Under the pieces are notes generated by a model. That model was not told the origin of the DNA. It searched no databases and worked only from the letters and a program-made list of their open reading frames with translations. The position numbers and the translations under genes were made by a program. From Agrobacterium tumefaciens (lineage in GTDB: Bacteria; Pseudomonadota; Alphaproteobacteria; Rhizobiales; Rhizobiaceae), in assembly GCF_005221325.1 (NCBI RefSeq), contig NZ_CP039893.1:1-64000 (forward strand): DNA of 64,000 nucleotides, written 5' to 3'. Positions 26,595 to 35,932 of the stretch are shown piece by piece. Each line of letters opens with the position of its first letter. Position 1 is the first letter of the stretch.

Positions 26595-26865
26595 AGATTT
26601 CCATTTCGTACCAGCAGGCCGACACCGCTCTTGCCGGGTCGATTGCAAAACGCCTATGGGCGTACCACGCAATTGGCTCATATCTGACGTGTACGCGGAG
26701 GTGTCTAAGCAAGCCCACGACACCTATGTCGCTAACAAGCGGCACCTGGACGAGGAGGTATCGCGCAAGAGCGGGCGGCGACTGTTCTATCTGCTTTGGG
26801 TTGGAACAACATCGCAACCCAGGATCGATCCACATATCTATGAGTATTGCGAATGTGGCCGTTGA
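26591..26865 (+). pseudogene. Frameshifted TIR-domain gene
   Basis: The reading frame from GTG at 26591, which overlaps the SLOG-gene stop, starts KISISYQQADTALAGSIAKRLW, a TIR beginning. It then loses the pattern near SYL. A +1 change near base 26694 restores SYLDVYAEVSKQAHDTYVANKRHLDEEV, running on to a stop at 26865. The second half of a TIR domain is missing. It would have been the fourth gene of the TIR-caspase-SLOG operon. A sequencing error is possible, but truncation of the C-terminal half argues for real decay. Confidence 0.55.
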
Positions 26866-27152
26866 ACGCTTATCTGCAAGTCTGATGCGCGATCCTGGTC
26901 CATTGATCCACAGCGCCGCGAGGACGACGTCACCCGACGCGCGAATGAGGGCGTCTCGTTACCGGTCGGCCGTGCCAATATAAAAAGGGCCGCGGCCAGA
27001 ACGCGACTTGCCCTCTGGGCAAGGCTACTACTGATCCCATCTTGTGAGGCTACTTCGTGTCGCTCCGTTCAATGGACGCCAGTGCCGATTGCATCGGAAC
27101 ACATCACACGAAAAGCGAAAGGTTCAAATCTGTGAAATGAGACCGTGGCCGT

Positions 27153-27620
27153 TTAGACGAGGGCGCCGGTCACGGCCAGCGCGATAAGGGTCATCCCAGG
27201 CCCTATGAGAACAAGCAATCCGTCGCGCTCGACCAGCCCGATCGCAATAACACAGAGCGCCACGACAGGTGCCGGGTTTCCAAAGGGGATCGGTAGAGCG
27301 ATCGCGACAGCCAGGCAAAAGACCGGCAGTGCAAGGAGGTAGGGCATACGCCGCCCCGCTAGTCGTGGCATTCGATCCGGGAGTACAATGCGCTCGATCT
27401 TATGAACCACCGGCGTGGCAGAGCGCTGCAACGCCTCAAACGCATTGACCGGAATATGGCGGTTGGCGAGCAGCGATGGCAACCACAAGGATGTCAGGCC
27501 GAAGGCGAATTGAAGCGACACTATCGCAAGCGCCGATCAGAACACCAGTCGAAATGGGCCAGTAATGGGGATAAGTGCCGGAAAGCTCCACCAATCTGGC
27601 GGGCGCGAAGGCCTGCGAGC
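27153..27620 (-). pseudogene. exoD: exoD-like pseudogene
   Basis: On the minus strand the sequence codes for the C-terminal half of an ExoD-family membrane protein: QFAFGLTSLWLPSLLANRHIP, LPDRMPRLAGRRMPYLLALPVFCLAVAIALP and two more hydrophobic spans. Upstream in the same frame lies FPALIPITGPFRLVF followed by a stop and then SALAIVSLQFAFG, so a stop codon splits the gene near 27535. The N-terminal part is lost. ExoD proteins of rhizobia affect exopolysaccharide and alkali tolerance. This remnant sits inside the defence island and is non-functional. Confidence 0.65.
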
Positions 27621-28427
27621 GCAAGGGCGCGATCGCGCATCTGACAAGGACAAGAGAATGGGCGCGGCGCAGCCTCCCTTTCGGTCGGAGAGCCGCCAGC
27701 GCTAGCGCGTCAGGGATGGACGCCCGTCAGGGTGAAGACTGGCGGAGCCGGGCTGAAGCTCAGCCGACAGCCCGACCGGCAGGCGACGCACGAAGAGAAA
27801 GCTGGTTTGGGTATCAGCTGGGGAGACGCAACCACAGACTGTTGCGAAAGCCTTTCACGACGGCCTCATCACTCACTCTGAGCCCGCGCGATCTAGGGTT
27901 TGACCTCTAGCCGGCCACACGACCCTCGAGACGAGCAGCAATGTCTAGCGGTCGGATTTCCAATAGGCGGGTAGAATTTCGGAGATCGGGGCAAATACAG
28001 CAGTTTTACTAATCTACGGCAGCGACTCGAATGGACAATCGGGCCGGATTTTAACCCGATAGGGCGTCGAGAGTGTGTCGACCGAGACGACGTTGACCGA
28101 AAACTGTCCGCGAACAGTTTATGCCACCCTCAAACCGAGGGCCTCTGCACACTGCCCCCGGACAGCCTGTGGCGATACTTTTTGGTGATGCAGCAATGAT
28201 GCACGATGTGGCGCTCACCACCTCCTCGGGCAAATGAGTTCAGGTTGGCGTTCTACATACGCTGCACCACGTTAGCAGGGAACTCGCACGCCGGCTGGCA
28301 GTCGCGTTCCCCTGCTGCATTGGCGCCATCTCACCACCAGCGATGCGAGTAGGGTCGACGTGAATGCGATTGGACACGATCTGACGGTTGAACCTGGTCA
28401 ACCCGCACAGCATCCAGCTTGCACGGC
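27621..28427. other. Gene-poor region, decayed sequence
   Basis: About 800 bp between the exoD remnant and the TIR gene. Short frames on both strands lack domains, good starts or family resemblance. It is probably debris from rearrangement; no repeat or terminal inverted repeat was recognised. Confidence 0.4.
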
Positions 28428-28934
28428 CTAATACCCGCGCCGTTTTGTCACCAGAGCGCGTGCAAGGTCTTTATGGAACTCCCCGATTCCGGACTTGAAG
28501 ATTGTGCTCTTTCTATCCGTAGAATAGGCTTCATCCATCTTTCGAACCGTAACCTGCTCGTTGCGCTTGGAATACTCGCAATACAGGTCCACCTCACTCA
28601 TGGTCTGCAACACTGGCCACTTCTGAAGATAGGTCGGCAGCGAGATGTACTGCTCGGCGTAGCTTGCGATGCGGAAGTCCTTTTCGGATGCCACGCCAAT
28701 CTCCCACGGGACCCACCATGAGTCCTTCGTTGCCGTTGAAAGGACGGCAACGAGTTGGTCGCATTCGCTCATGCGCTTACGGATATGATCCGCCAGATCC
28801 GGCCCATCCGATGCGAGTGCATCGTCAATGACATCCAAATAGACCGCAATTCCGTTAGCCTTGATCCGGTCCGCCACCTTTGAGGCGGTGCCGCTATCCT
28901 CTTTCTTATGGGATACAAAGACTTTTCTGGGCAT
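28428..28934 (-). CDS. TIR-domain protein
   Basis: A 168-aa protein, almost wholly a TIR domain: PRKVFVSHKKEDSGTASKVADRIK, VYLDVIDDALASDGPDLADHI, LVAVLSTATKDSWWVPWEIGVA with probable catalytic E78 (WEIG). An extra C-terminal segment of about 80 residues follows. ATG at 28934 is preferred to TTG at 28937. It lies 131 bp after the subtilase stop on the same strand and may be the third gene of the propeller-CHAT/subtilase transcript. It resembles the frameshifted TIR gene at 26591, which may be its relative. It could be a NAD-consuming effector. Confidence 0.78.
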   Translation of the reverse strand: MPRKVFVSHKKEDSGTASKVADRIKANGIAVYLDVIDDALASDGPDLADHIRKRMSECDQLVAVLSTATKDSWWVPWEIGVASEKDFRIASYAEQYISLPTYLQKWPVLQTMSEVDLYCEYSKRNEQVTVRKMDEAYSTDRKSTIFKSGIGEFHKDLARALVTKRRGY

Positions 28935-29065
28935 CAAATTTTCCCTATCGTCCTGTCATTTGGGTTAATCAGCCGAACATCGCGCTCTCGCTGCTGCGCG
29001 TAAGCCACAAGGATTTCGGAGCTAAACGCGACCTTGCGAGGGCTCGATGGCCGGCGCGTGCTTAT

Positions 29066-30244
29066 TCATGATGGCGCTACGGTAAATCCGTTTTCGACGT
29101 CTTCCGGATCGAGGCCTGCCATGTTTTCGATCGTCGTCGCCGAAAGCATGCGCTGGGTGACTTTCTCGGCATTGGCGAGGGCGCCCGACCTGACGAGACC
29201 CTGCCACCACAGTGCCGCAAGTCCCGCAACATGGGGGCAGGCCATGCTGGTCCCGCTCATCAACGCGAGGCCGTTTTTCAGGGCGGCCGAGACGATATCC
29301 TGGCCGGGAGCACAGACCTTGGCGCGGCCGTTCGAAAAATTGGCGATCTCGAACCCGGCGCCGTTCTCGCGCACCGCAGCGACGGAAATGACACCTTTCG
29401 CCGAGGAAGGGAGCGAGGCGGAGATGCGGAAGCGAGGATCGCGATCACGTTCGCTCTCATTGCCGGAGGCGGCCACCACGATCGGACCTCGGCCGAAGGC
29501 GCGCCCGGCTTCAAGCACGTTCATGACCGAATCGAACATCCGCAGATTGTCCTTGAAATGCTCCAGTGCGATCGACGTGGCGAGCGCAACGGGATAGCCG
29601 TCCTCCTCAAGCTCCCGGACCATGCCCGGAAAATCGTAGCCCAGCGACATCGAAATCACGTTCGCGCCCTTGTCGGCGGCCCATTGCATGGCGCGGTAGA
29701 CGGCAAGAGAATCGCCGCCGCCGCCATCCTTGAAGACCTTTCCGATCAGGGCCTGCTTGATATTGCGCGCGATCCCGATGCGCACGCCGTCGACGTCCTT
29801 GCCGAAGATGGTGCCGGCGCAATGGGTTCCGTGACCGTCTACGTCGCCATTGCCGGAACCGCCGAAATCTTCCTCGACGATATCGACACCGGCGAAAGCA
29901 GGTTGTTTCCTGTCGATCCCCGTATCGAGGACCGCAACGACGACATTTGATCCATCAAGATCGGTGCGATCGGCGCCGATCGCCCTGATACCCCAGGAGG
30001 AGGCGGGCGCGTTGCCGGCCGCCAACGGCGCTTTTTCCACCGGAGCAATCAGGCGGACCGGCATGATCAGGCTGACGTCCCTGACAGCCGGATTGCGTCG
30101 CGCCTCACGCAGTTCCTTTTCGGAAAGTTCGGCATCGTGGACCTTTATTTCGCCGTCGAGCGACTTTGCGCCGGCAACACGTGGTCCCGAGCGGTAGCTC
30201 CGGTTGGCTTTCTTGATTTCCAGGATCGCATATCTGCGCACCAT
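29066..30244 (-). CDS. Cytoplasmic subtilisin-like serine protease 1
   Basis: A 392-aa subtilase (peptidase S8) with the complete triad: D107 (VLDTGID), H138 (GHGTHCAG) and S333 (SGTSMACPHVAG), plus the oxyanion asparagine in ASGNE. Residues about 30-68 look like an inhibitor-I9-type propeptide. No signal peptide is seen, so it should act in the cytoplasm, which is unusual for this family. GAGGGA precedes the ATG. It begins 33 bp after the propeller-CHAT gene on the same strand, so the two are probably co-transcribed and the CHAT protease might activate it. Confidence 0.85.
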   Translation of the reverse strand: MVRRYAILEIKKANRSYRSGPRVAGAKSLDGEIKVHDAELSEKELREARRNPAVRDVSLIMPVRLIAPVEKAPLAAGNAPASSWGIRAIGADRTDLDGSNVVVAVLDTGIDRKQPAFAGVDIVEEDFGGSGNGDVDGHGTHCAGTIFGKDVDGVRIGIARNIKQALIGKVFKDGGGGDSLAVYRAMQWAADKGANVISMSLGYDFPGMVRELEEDGYPVALATSIALEHFKDNLRMFDSVMNVLEAGRAFGRGPIVVAASGNESERDRDPRFRISASLPSSAKGVISVAAVRENGAGFEIANFSNGRAKVCAPGQDIVSAALKNGLALMSGTSMACPHVAGLAALWWQGLVRSGALANAEKVTQRMLSATTIENMAGLDPEDVENGFTVAPS

Positions 30245-30277
30245 TTTCGTGTCCCTCGTTTGTAAAGAATGCTGGTG

Positions 30278-33200
30278 TCAGCCAAGCACAAGCCTTCGCG
30301 TCGGATCGCCGTAGAAGACGTAGGAAGACCAGGTCTGGTCGGACGTAAAACTCATCTCTCTCACGGCATGGCGGGCCTGGCGAAGCGATTCAGCAAATGA
30401 CAACCCGGAAAGTTCGTCACGTCGGATCAGGCGCCACCACAATCCATATGATGTCGGGAAGATCTGGCGATAGAAGGCGGTGGCGAAGGGGGCCGCAAAC
30501 TCGTCCTGGATCGGCCACTGACTGCCGATGAAGAAGCTTGCATTGTTGAGAAATGCCGATGCAAAACCGTAGACGTCCTCGGCCCGCTCCCAGCTGGCTT
30601 CACGCGATGTGCCGCAACCGTTGATGAAGGCAAGGAGCAACTGATTGGGCCGCGTAGACAACGCCTCGGCAACCTCTTTCGCCGTCAATCTGTCGTTCAA
30701 CAATGGCAAGAAGCTCTCGCCGGCGTCAAGCGGATCGAACTCGGCATGGCCGGCGTAATGGAAGAGATGCGAGCCGCAAAGCGCTTCGAGAACCTGTGCC
30801 TTGGTCGCGGCCGGACTGACAACGATGATCTCGGCGCCCCAGGCACGTACCGCATCCGCCACGTTCTGCGCCTCTGCCTTGACATGGGGCAGTTGTTCTT
30901 GGTCAGGTTCGAGTTGTGGCGCGACGATGGCGACCTTCAACCGGCTCGTGCGCAACCCATCCGCATCGGCAAGCGTGTCGCCCGAGACGGTCCTTCCAAT
31001 CGCATAGCGTAAAAGCAGCGGGTCTCTTTGTCCGTCGCTTGCCAATTCAAGCGGAAACCAGAGCAATGACTTTGACAGGTCGAGGCTCATCGCGCCGCTT
31101 TCGAACTGGCTGGTGGTAAAACGGACGCTTTCGGGCAGCGCCTCGTCATACAGCACCTCCGACACGCGCTGGAGTGCGGTGTCGAACTCCTCGCGGTCCC
31201 CGAACGCCTGACCCTCTGCGATCGACACGAGAAAGGGCAGGGCTTCCTTGGGAAGACCTTCGATCCGCGCCTTGGGGGCATCCACCGCAAGTCTGATCAG
31301 GTTGATTGCGGCTGGCGCCTCCACTTCGAAACGAACGGCGTCCTCGCCGACCTCGTCGATTTCCAGGGCAAGTTGCGGATCATCCTTTGCAGTCGACCAG
31401 CGCAGTCCCCCGACGCGGCGCAGCAGGAAGCCGGTCGGACCGCGACGCGTCACGATGATGAGCGGGAGAGCGACAAGTGCCAGGATCGCCAGGGAAAGTT
31501 TGTAGGGATTTTGGTAAAACGGCAATCGCACGGAAAATTTGGAACCGACAGGTGTGGCGCTATTCAGAAAACCATCCGTGACGATGGGCTGGACCTTGTA
31601 GGTTTCCTGGTCACCCAGGTCGGTCAGGTCGATGCGAGCCGTTGGCCCGCTCACGCTTCTTGCTGCATTCGGTATCGGCGGGTCGTAGCTGACCGTTGCG
31701 GTTTTTCTGCTCGGCAGTCCAACGAGACCCGGAAAATTAATCGTGTAGGCGATCGCGGTCCTATCGATCACACCGCCTTCGGCAGGCCCGCTGATATCGA
31801 TCTTTGGTTCGGAAATGGGCAATGTGATGCGCGTAAGAGAGGGTCCGCTGGCGATCCAGAGGCTGTTATCTGTGCCCGGGATGATGTGATCGACCCCCAA
31901 TCCAAGCCGCGGGTCGATATTCCGCAGGGAGCGCCACTGGCCGTCCCTGGCGCTTCCCTCCCAACGATAGATGCCGGCGTCGGTCGCAGCCAGCAAACCG
32001 TATCGCGGATGGGCGGCAAAGGAGCGGATCAGATAGGGCTGCTCCTGGCCGTCGCCCGCCGGGCGCTCGACGATCGACCATGTGTCATCGGCCCTCTTCA
32101 GGAAGATCGTTCGTCCCCAGCCGCCCGAGACGACCGCATCGGCGCCCGCCACATTCGCGGGCAAGGCGACTGCACCAAACAGGTTGACATTGCCAAAGGG
32201 CGATGGCTCGAAAGGCCCGAGCGTCAGCTCGTGTCGACCCTTGAGCGAAACCGTGAGCGGGCCGACGGACAGAAGTGTCCCCTGATCGTCGAAGACGAGC
32301 GCGCCGATTGCGGACCCACCGATATAGGAGGGTGCCTCAAGTACGTTCTCCCACCGCCCGCCCCGGAGACAAAGAACGTCCGTCGACCAACTCAGGCCGG
32401 CGCAGATCTCGCCAGACGAGGAGACCGCAAAAGACGCAACAGCGCGGGAACCTTCGCTGATCGGCAGCGGATAATCGGCCACCCGTTCTGGCGCATCCGC
32501 AGCGATTTTAAAAAGCCCGTCGGCACTCAGCGACCAGGTCACCCCGTCATTACCCTTGGCGAGCAACGCACCCTGATAATAGGCGGACGCGGGCAAAATT
32601 GCCTGCTTCGGCGAAAAAAGCGGCAAGGCGCGGAGCTTTTGATCGACGTGCCAGACCCTGCCGGACATCATGCCGACGATCGCGCCACCCCCGCTATCGG
32701 CAAGAACGGAGGCGATCTTGTCATCGGGGGCAAACCGGTACTCGCGCGACAGATCGAGATATCGCCACAGTCCGCTGGTGCTTGCGACCCATATGTTCGA
32801 CATGCCATCATCGAGAAGCGAATTGGCACTGATCGATCCGACACTGCCGGGAGACCACTCATTCCAGCCGTGGGCCTCGTTTCTGTAAAGGGCATTGGTC
32901 GAAAGCCAAGTAGTACCGTCGGTCTGGCGATAGGCCGCGCGACAATTTCCCGCCGCAAGGTCGGTTGGTGCCTCTGCCGGATCGAGGGGCACGGCCACGC
33001 ATTTGCTATCGGTGCCCGCGAAAATATAATCGGCGGAGAAGCTGACAGAGCGGACAAAGGCGTTGGGGCGGACATCGAAACGTCTGGCGGACGATGGTTT
33101 GCCGGAGGTCTTGTCAATGATTGAGACCTCGCCGCCTTGACTGACGGCGACGAGCGCCTCGCCGGCAAAACCGAGAAATGACGCCGATGTTGCGACCGGG

Positions 33201-33751
33201 ATGACGACGTCCGAGACCGCCGCCCGAAGGGCTGAAAGTGCTTCTGTTTGCTGCAAGGCAAAACGACTGGAGGCAACATAAAGCGTGCCGGCTTGTGACC
33301 TGGCCAGCGCCCAGTCTCCGGTCGGGCAGCCACCGCTTCCCCTTGGGCAGGCTCCGTAAAGCGGCGAGAGTTGTTTGTCTTTCCAACGCCACAGGCTGTC
33401 ATTGGCAGAGCCGACGATAACGGCGCCGTCGCCGACCTCGACCATCGACTTGACGATGATGGACTGGCGGGATCCGGACGGCACAAAATCCGGTACCTGC
33501 ACCGCGACCCCGTCATAGGAGGCGACACCGTCCCTCGTGCCGAGGAAAAGCCGATCGTTCTTGCGCGACAGCGCCAGATGCGTGATGTTCTGCTCGGGAA
33601 GCGGGACGGGGATGAATTGCCAGACACCGGTCACGCTTTTCAGGGCAAGATCGGCGGGCAATGGCGGCGGGAGCTCTGACGCCAGCGACAGTCGTACCCC
33701 CAACAATGCGGGCACCGCCATTGCGAGCCTTATCCAACCCGGCATGCCCAT
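30278..33751 (-). CDS. Membrane receptor-like protein: periplasmic beta-propeller, TM segment, cytoplasmic CHAT protease
   Basis: A 1157-aa protein. A signal peptide (WIRLAMAVPALLGVRLSLA) is followed by about 700 residues of beta-rich repeats (DRLFLGTRDGVASYDG, IWVASTSGLWRY, GLLAATDAGIYRW) like the propellers of two-component sensors. A single membrane segment lies around 749-768 (LSLAILALVALPLIIV). The cytoplasmic part ends in a CHAT protease with H1002 (FHYAGHAEFD), C1046 (FINGCGTSR) and the typical ending YVFYGDP. The layout implies that an envelope signal activates an internal protease. ATG at 33751 is preferred to TTG at 33775. It precedes subtilase 1 on the same strand. Confidence 0.8.
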   Translation of the reverse strand: MGMPGWIRLAMAVPALLGVRLSLASELPPPLPADLALKSVTGVWQFIPVPLPEQNITHLALSRKNDRLFLGTRDGVASYDGVAVQVPDFVPSGSRQSIIVKSMVEVGDGAVIVGSANDSLWRWKDKQLSPLYGACPRGSGGCPTGDWALARSQAGTLYVASSRFALQQTEALSALRAAVSDVVIPVATSASFLGFAGEALVAVSQGGEVSIIDKTSGKPSSARRFDVRPNAFVRSVSFSADYIFAGTDSKCVAVPLDPAEAPTDLAAGNCRAAYRQTDGTTWLSTNALYRNEAHGWNEWSPGSVGSISANSLLDDGMSNIWVASTSGLWRYLDLSREYRFAPDDKIASVLADSGGGAIVGMMSGRVWHVDQKLRALPLFSPKQAILPASAYYQGALLAKGNDGVTWSLSADGLFKIAADAPERVADYPLPISEGSRAVASFAVSSSGEICAGLSWSTDVLCLRGGRWENVLEAPSYIGGSAIGALVFDDQGTLLSVGPLTVSLKGRHELTLGPFEPSPFGNVNLFGAVALPANVAGADAVVSGGWGRTIFLKRADDTWSIVERPAGDGQEQPYLIRSFAAHPRYGLLAATDAGIYRWEGSARDGQWRSLRNIDPRLGLGVDHIIPGTDNSLWIASGPSLTRITLPISEPKIDISGPAEGGVIDRTAIAYTINFPGLVGLPSRKTATVSYDPPIPNAARSVSGPTARIDLTDLGDQETYKVQPIVTDGFLNSATPVGSKFSVRLPFYQNPYKLSLAILALVALPLIIVTRRGPTGFLLRRVGGLRWSTAKDDPQLALEIDEVGEDAVRFEVEAPAAINLIRLAVDAPKARIEGLPKEALPFLVSIAEGQAFGDREEFDTALQRVSEVLYDEALPESVRFTTSQFESGAMSLDLSKSLLWFPLELASDGQRDPLLLRYAIGRTVSGDTLADADGLRTSRLKVAIVAPQLEPDQEQLPHVKAEAQNVADAVRAWGAEIIVVSPAATKAQVLEALCGSHLFHYAGHAEFDPLDAGESFLPLLNDRLTAKEVAEALSTRPNQLLLAFINGCGTSREASWERAEDVYGFASAFLNNASFFIGSQWPIQDEFAAPFATAFYRQIFPTSYGLWWRLIRRDELSGLSFAESLRQARHAVREMSFTSDQTWSSYVFYGDPTRRLVLG

Positions 33752-33989
33752 GACGCCGCCCCCGCTACGCCTCAACCCTCAAGGGAGGCTAGCCGCAAAC
33801 TAGCCGCTCAGCAAGTTGTATTCCTCTAAAGAACATTTAAGAATTGCAGCGCGCTGTCGGTATCGAGAGCAGATCGGACTGCGCGGGCACGGTTGTTGTT
33901 GTTCAGCGTCTGCCGGCGGGATTTCCATTTTACCGGTGGCGTGAACACCTTTATTTCGATCGCAAGTCTATCAGTCCTTTGGGGGTCAT
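33752..33989. promoter_or_regulatory. Divergent promoter region of the propeller-CHAT and subtilase 2 operons
   Basis: The 238-bp gap separates two diverging transcription units of the same island and should hold both promoters. No clear operator repeats were recognised. Shared control of receptor and protease-nuclease operons is inferred from position. Confidence 0.45.
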
Positions 33990-35486
33990 ATGCTCAGACA
34001 ATATGTTGTTCTTCCTGCGCACGGGTTTCGCTCGCCTGTCCTCGCGGAGGCCGCGGCTCTCAAAGCAACCGTTCCGCTGGCGGCGACGGCCGGCTCGGCG
34101 CAACCGCACACCAGAGACGCGTCAAGCAGGGTCCAGGTGATCGACGCTGTCAGCGCCGATGGGCCGAAGCTGGTGGAGATGACCCCGGAGGGAGAGCTGG
34201 AGCTGCGGCTGGAGGAGCCGGACCTCAAGATCGTGCCGCTCGTGACTTATGAAAAACTGCGGGCGATCTACACGGTCAAGCGAGCGGCGGCGGCAGGCGT
34301 TCTGGCGCCGGCGGGCCAAGGAGCGAGGCTTCGTGTGGAAGATAGCCAAGGGAATGCCCTGGCGGGTGCCCAGGTCGTTGCTTTTACCAACTTCCGCAAC
34401 AGGGCGGGCGATGACGGTCTGACAGACGCCAACGGCAATATCGATCTTCGCATCACGCCAGGCGCGACCCTTGAGCGGATCTACGTCTATGGACCGGCCC
34501 GCTATTGGGGACGGTTCGAGCGCAATTTCGTGCTCGACGCGGGCGCAAGCCTGCAACTGCAGCCGATCGACCTCGCACAGCCCAACCTTGCTCTGGCGCG
34601 GTTTCGCAGCCATTTGCCCGCCACGGCAGGCCAGGGTGTGGTGGTCGGGATCGTCGACACCGGCATTGATCCGAACCACCCGCTCTTGCCCAACGTTTCC
34701 GGCGGCGCAAACATGGTTCTTGAAGAAATCAAGGATGATCCGGGCGAGGTCGCCGACTGGGGCCCGGCGGCAATCGATGGGGAACATGGAACTCATGTTG
34801 CCGGGATCGTTGCGGCCCGCCCCACCGACGACATCAACCTTTCGGGCGTTGCGCCGGGTGTGACCCTCAGAAGCTATCGTGTGTTCCCTCACAATGGGGC
34901 GAATGCGACGAATTACGACATCATGAATGCGATCGACCGGGCGGTCCAGGATGGTTGCGACATCATCAACCTCAGCCTTGGCGGAGGCGATGAAGACGAG
35001 GCAATCAGGGCCGCGATCGGCTCGGCGCTCGACAATGGCGTGCTCGTGATCGCCGCCGCCGGCAATGACGGTCGCAAGCCCGTCAGCCATCCCGCTGCCT
35101 TGCCGTTTTGCATCGCGGCGACCGCGATGGGATGGGAAAACAGCTTCCCGGAAGGCTCTTCCGAGAGCGGCGACGTCGCCAAACCACGCGGCGCCAACGG
35201 CTCCTTCGTCGGGGCGTTTTCGAATTTTGGCCCGCAAATCGACCTGACGGGCCCGGGGGTCGGGGTTGTATCGACCTTGCCGGGAGGCGAATTCGGGGCC
35301 ATGAGTGGAACCTCCATGGCCAGTCCGGCATTGGCTGGATACGCGGCCTATCTTTTGGCGCAGGAAGTGACTATATTAGGCCTGAACGGTGCTGAGAAGT
35401 GCACCGCCCTTAGAGACAGGCTCTTCGGCTCGGCCACGCCTCTCGGTTTTGGTCGGGATTTCGAGGGCTTCGGACTTCCGGGATAG
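33990..35486 (+). CDS. Subtilisin-like serine protease 2
   Basis: A 498-aa subtilase with the triad D223 (IVDTGID), H266 (GEHGTHVAG) and S442 (SGTSMASPALAG). The N-terminal 200 residues hold a beta-rich carboxypeptidase-regulatory or Ig-like segment (LRVEDSQGNALAGAQVVAFTN...DANGNIDLRI) rather than an ordinary propeptide. No signal peptide is evident. It starts the plus-strand operon with a small gene and the trypsin-nuclease fusion downstream. The lack of an I9 propeptide in this protein, and the presence of a small separate I9-like gene next to it, suggest a split propeptide. Confidence 0.83.
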   Translation: MLRQYVVLPAHGFRSPVLAEAAALKATVPLAATAGSAQPHTRDASSRVQVIDAVSADGPKLVEMTPEGELELRLEEPDLKIVPLVTYEKLRAIYTVKRAAAAGVLAPAGQGARLRVEDSQGNALAGAQVVAFTNFRNRAGDDGLTDANGNIDLRITPGATLERIYVYGPARYWGRFERNFVLDAGASLQLQPIDLAQPNLALARFRSHLPATAGQGVVVGIVDTGIDPNHPLLPNVSGGANMVLEEIKDDPGEVADWGPAAIDGEHGTHVAGIVAARPTDDINLSGVAPGVTLRSYRVFPHNGANATNYDIMNAIDRAVQDGCDIINLSLGGGDEDEAIRAAIGSALDNGVLVIAAAGNDGRKPVSHPAALPFCIAATAMGWENSFPEGSSESGDVAKPRGANGSFVGAFSNFGPQIDLTGPGVGVVSTLPGGEFGAMSGTSMASPALAGYAAYLLAQEVTILGLNGAEKCTALRDRLFGSATPLGFGRDFEGFGLPG

Positions 35487-35493
35487 GATGATC

Positions 35494-35736
35494 ATGAGCG
35501 ACATGGTTATGCAACAGGTGATCTTGAGGAAGCAGAACCCGAACGGGTCGTCTTCCAGCGAAGCTGCCGAGAAACTCGGGCGGGCGGGGGCCGTCGTGGT
35601 CGATCGAAAGGCGTCGTCGCTGTTGATCGAAGGCGATGTCGAGACCATCCGCAACGTGACAAAAGGTCTGAGCGGCTGGATTACGTTCCCGATGAAGCAA
35701 TATTCTGTTCCCAGTACACGAAAGAAGGTCGGCTGA
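35494..35736 (+). CDS. Small I9-propeptide-like protein after subtilase 2
   Basis: An 80-aa protein beginning MSDMVMQQVILRKQNPNG and containing AVVVDRKASSLLIEGDVETI and ITFPMKQYSVP. The predicted alternation of beta and alpha resembles the ferredoxin-like fold of inhibitor-I9 domains that fold and block subtilases. This is a guess from pattern and context. TAGGA gives a ribosome-binding site six bases before the ATG at 35494, and the start lies 7 bp after the subtilase stop, so the two should be co-translated. An alternative ATG at 35488 adds two residues. Confidence 0.5.
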   Translation: MSDMVMQQVILRKQNPNGSSSSEAAEKLGRAGAVVVDRKASSLLIEGDVETIRNVTKGLSGWITFPMKQYSVPSTRKKVG

Positions 35737-35932
35737 TCAGTTCAGCCGACTTCGCTTAGGTCCAGCCCCCTTATAGAATGGCCGTGGAGACGAACCCATG
35801 GTTCATTTCCGTGTCCTTGTGCGCCCGACGGTCCGAGAAGGGGCGATCATCCGAAACCTCAATTTATAGTTGGAGCAGCTATACTTCTGTCGCAGAAGTA
35901 TATTATCCTGGTTCGCCTGACGATGGGGGATC

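Noticed and set aside
31373..33124. Long plus-strand open frame of 583 codons
   Set aside because: It is antisense to the propeller-CHAT gene in GC-rich DNA, lacks any domain and is rich in R, G and D of the antisense type; the minus-strand gene has clear motifs.
34122..35237. Minus-strand open frame of 371 codons
   Set aside because: It lies antisense to subtilase 2, which has a full catalytic triad; the antisense product has no recognisable features.
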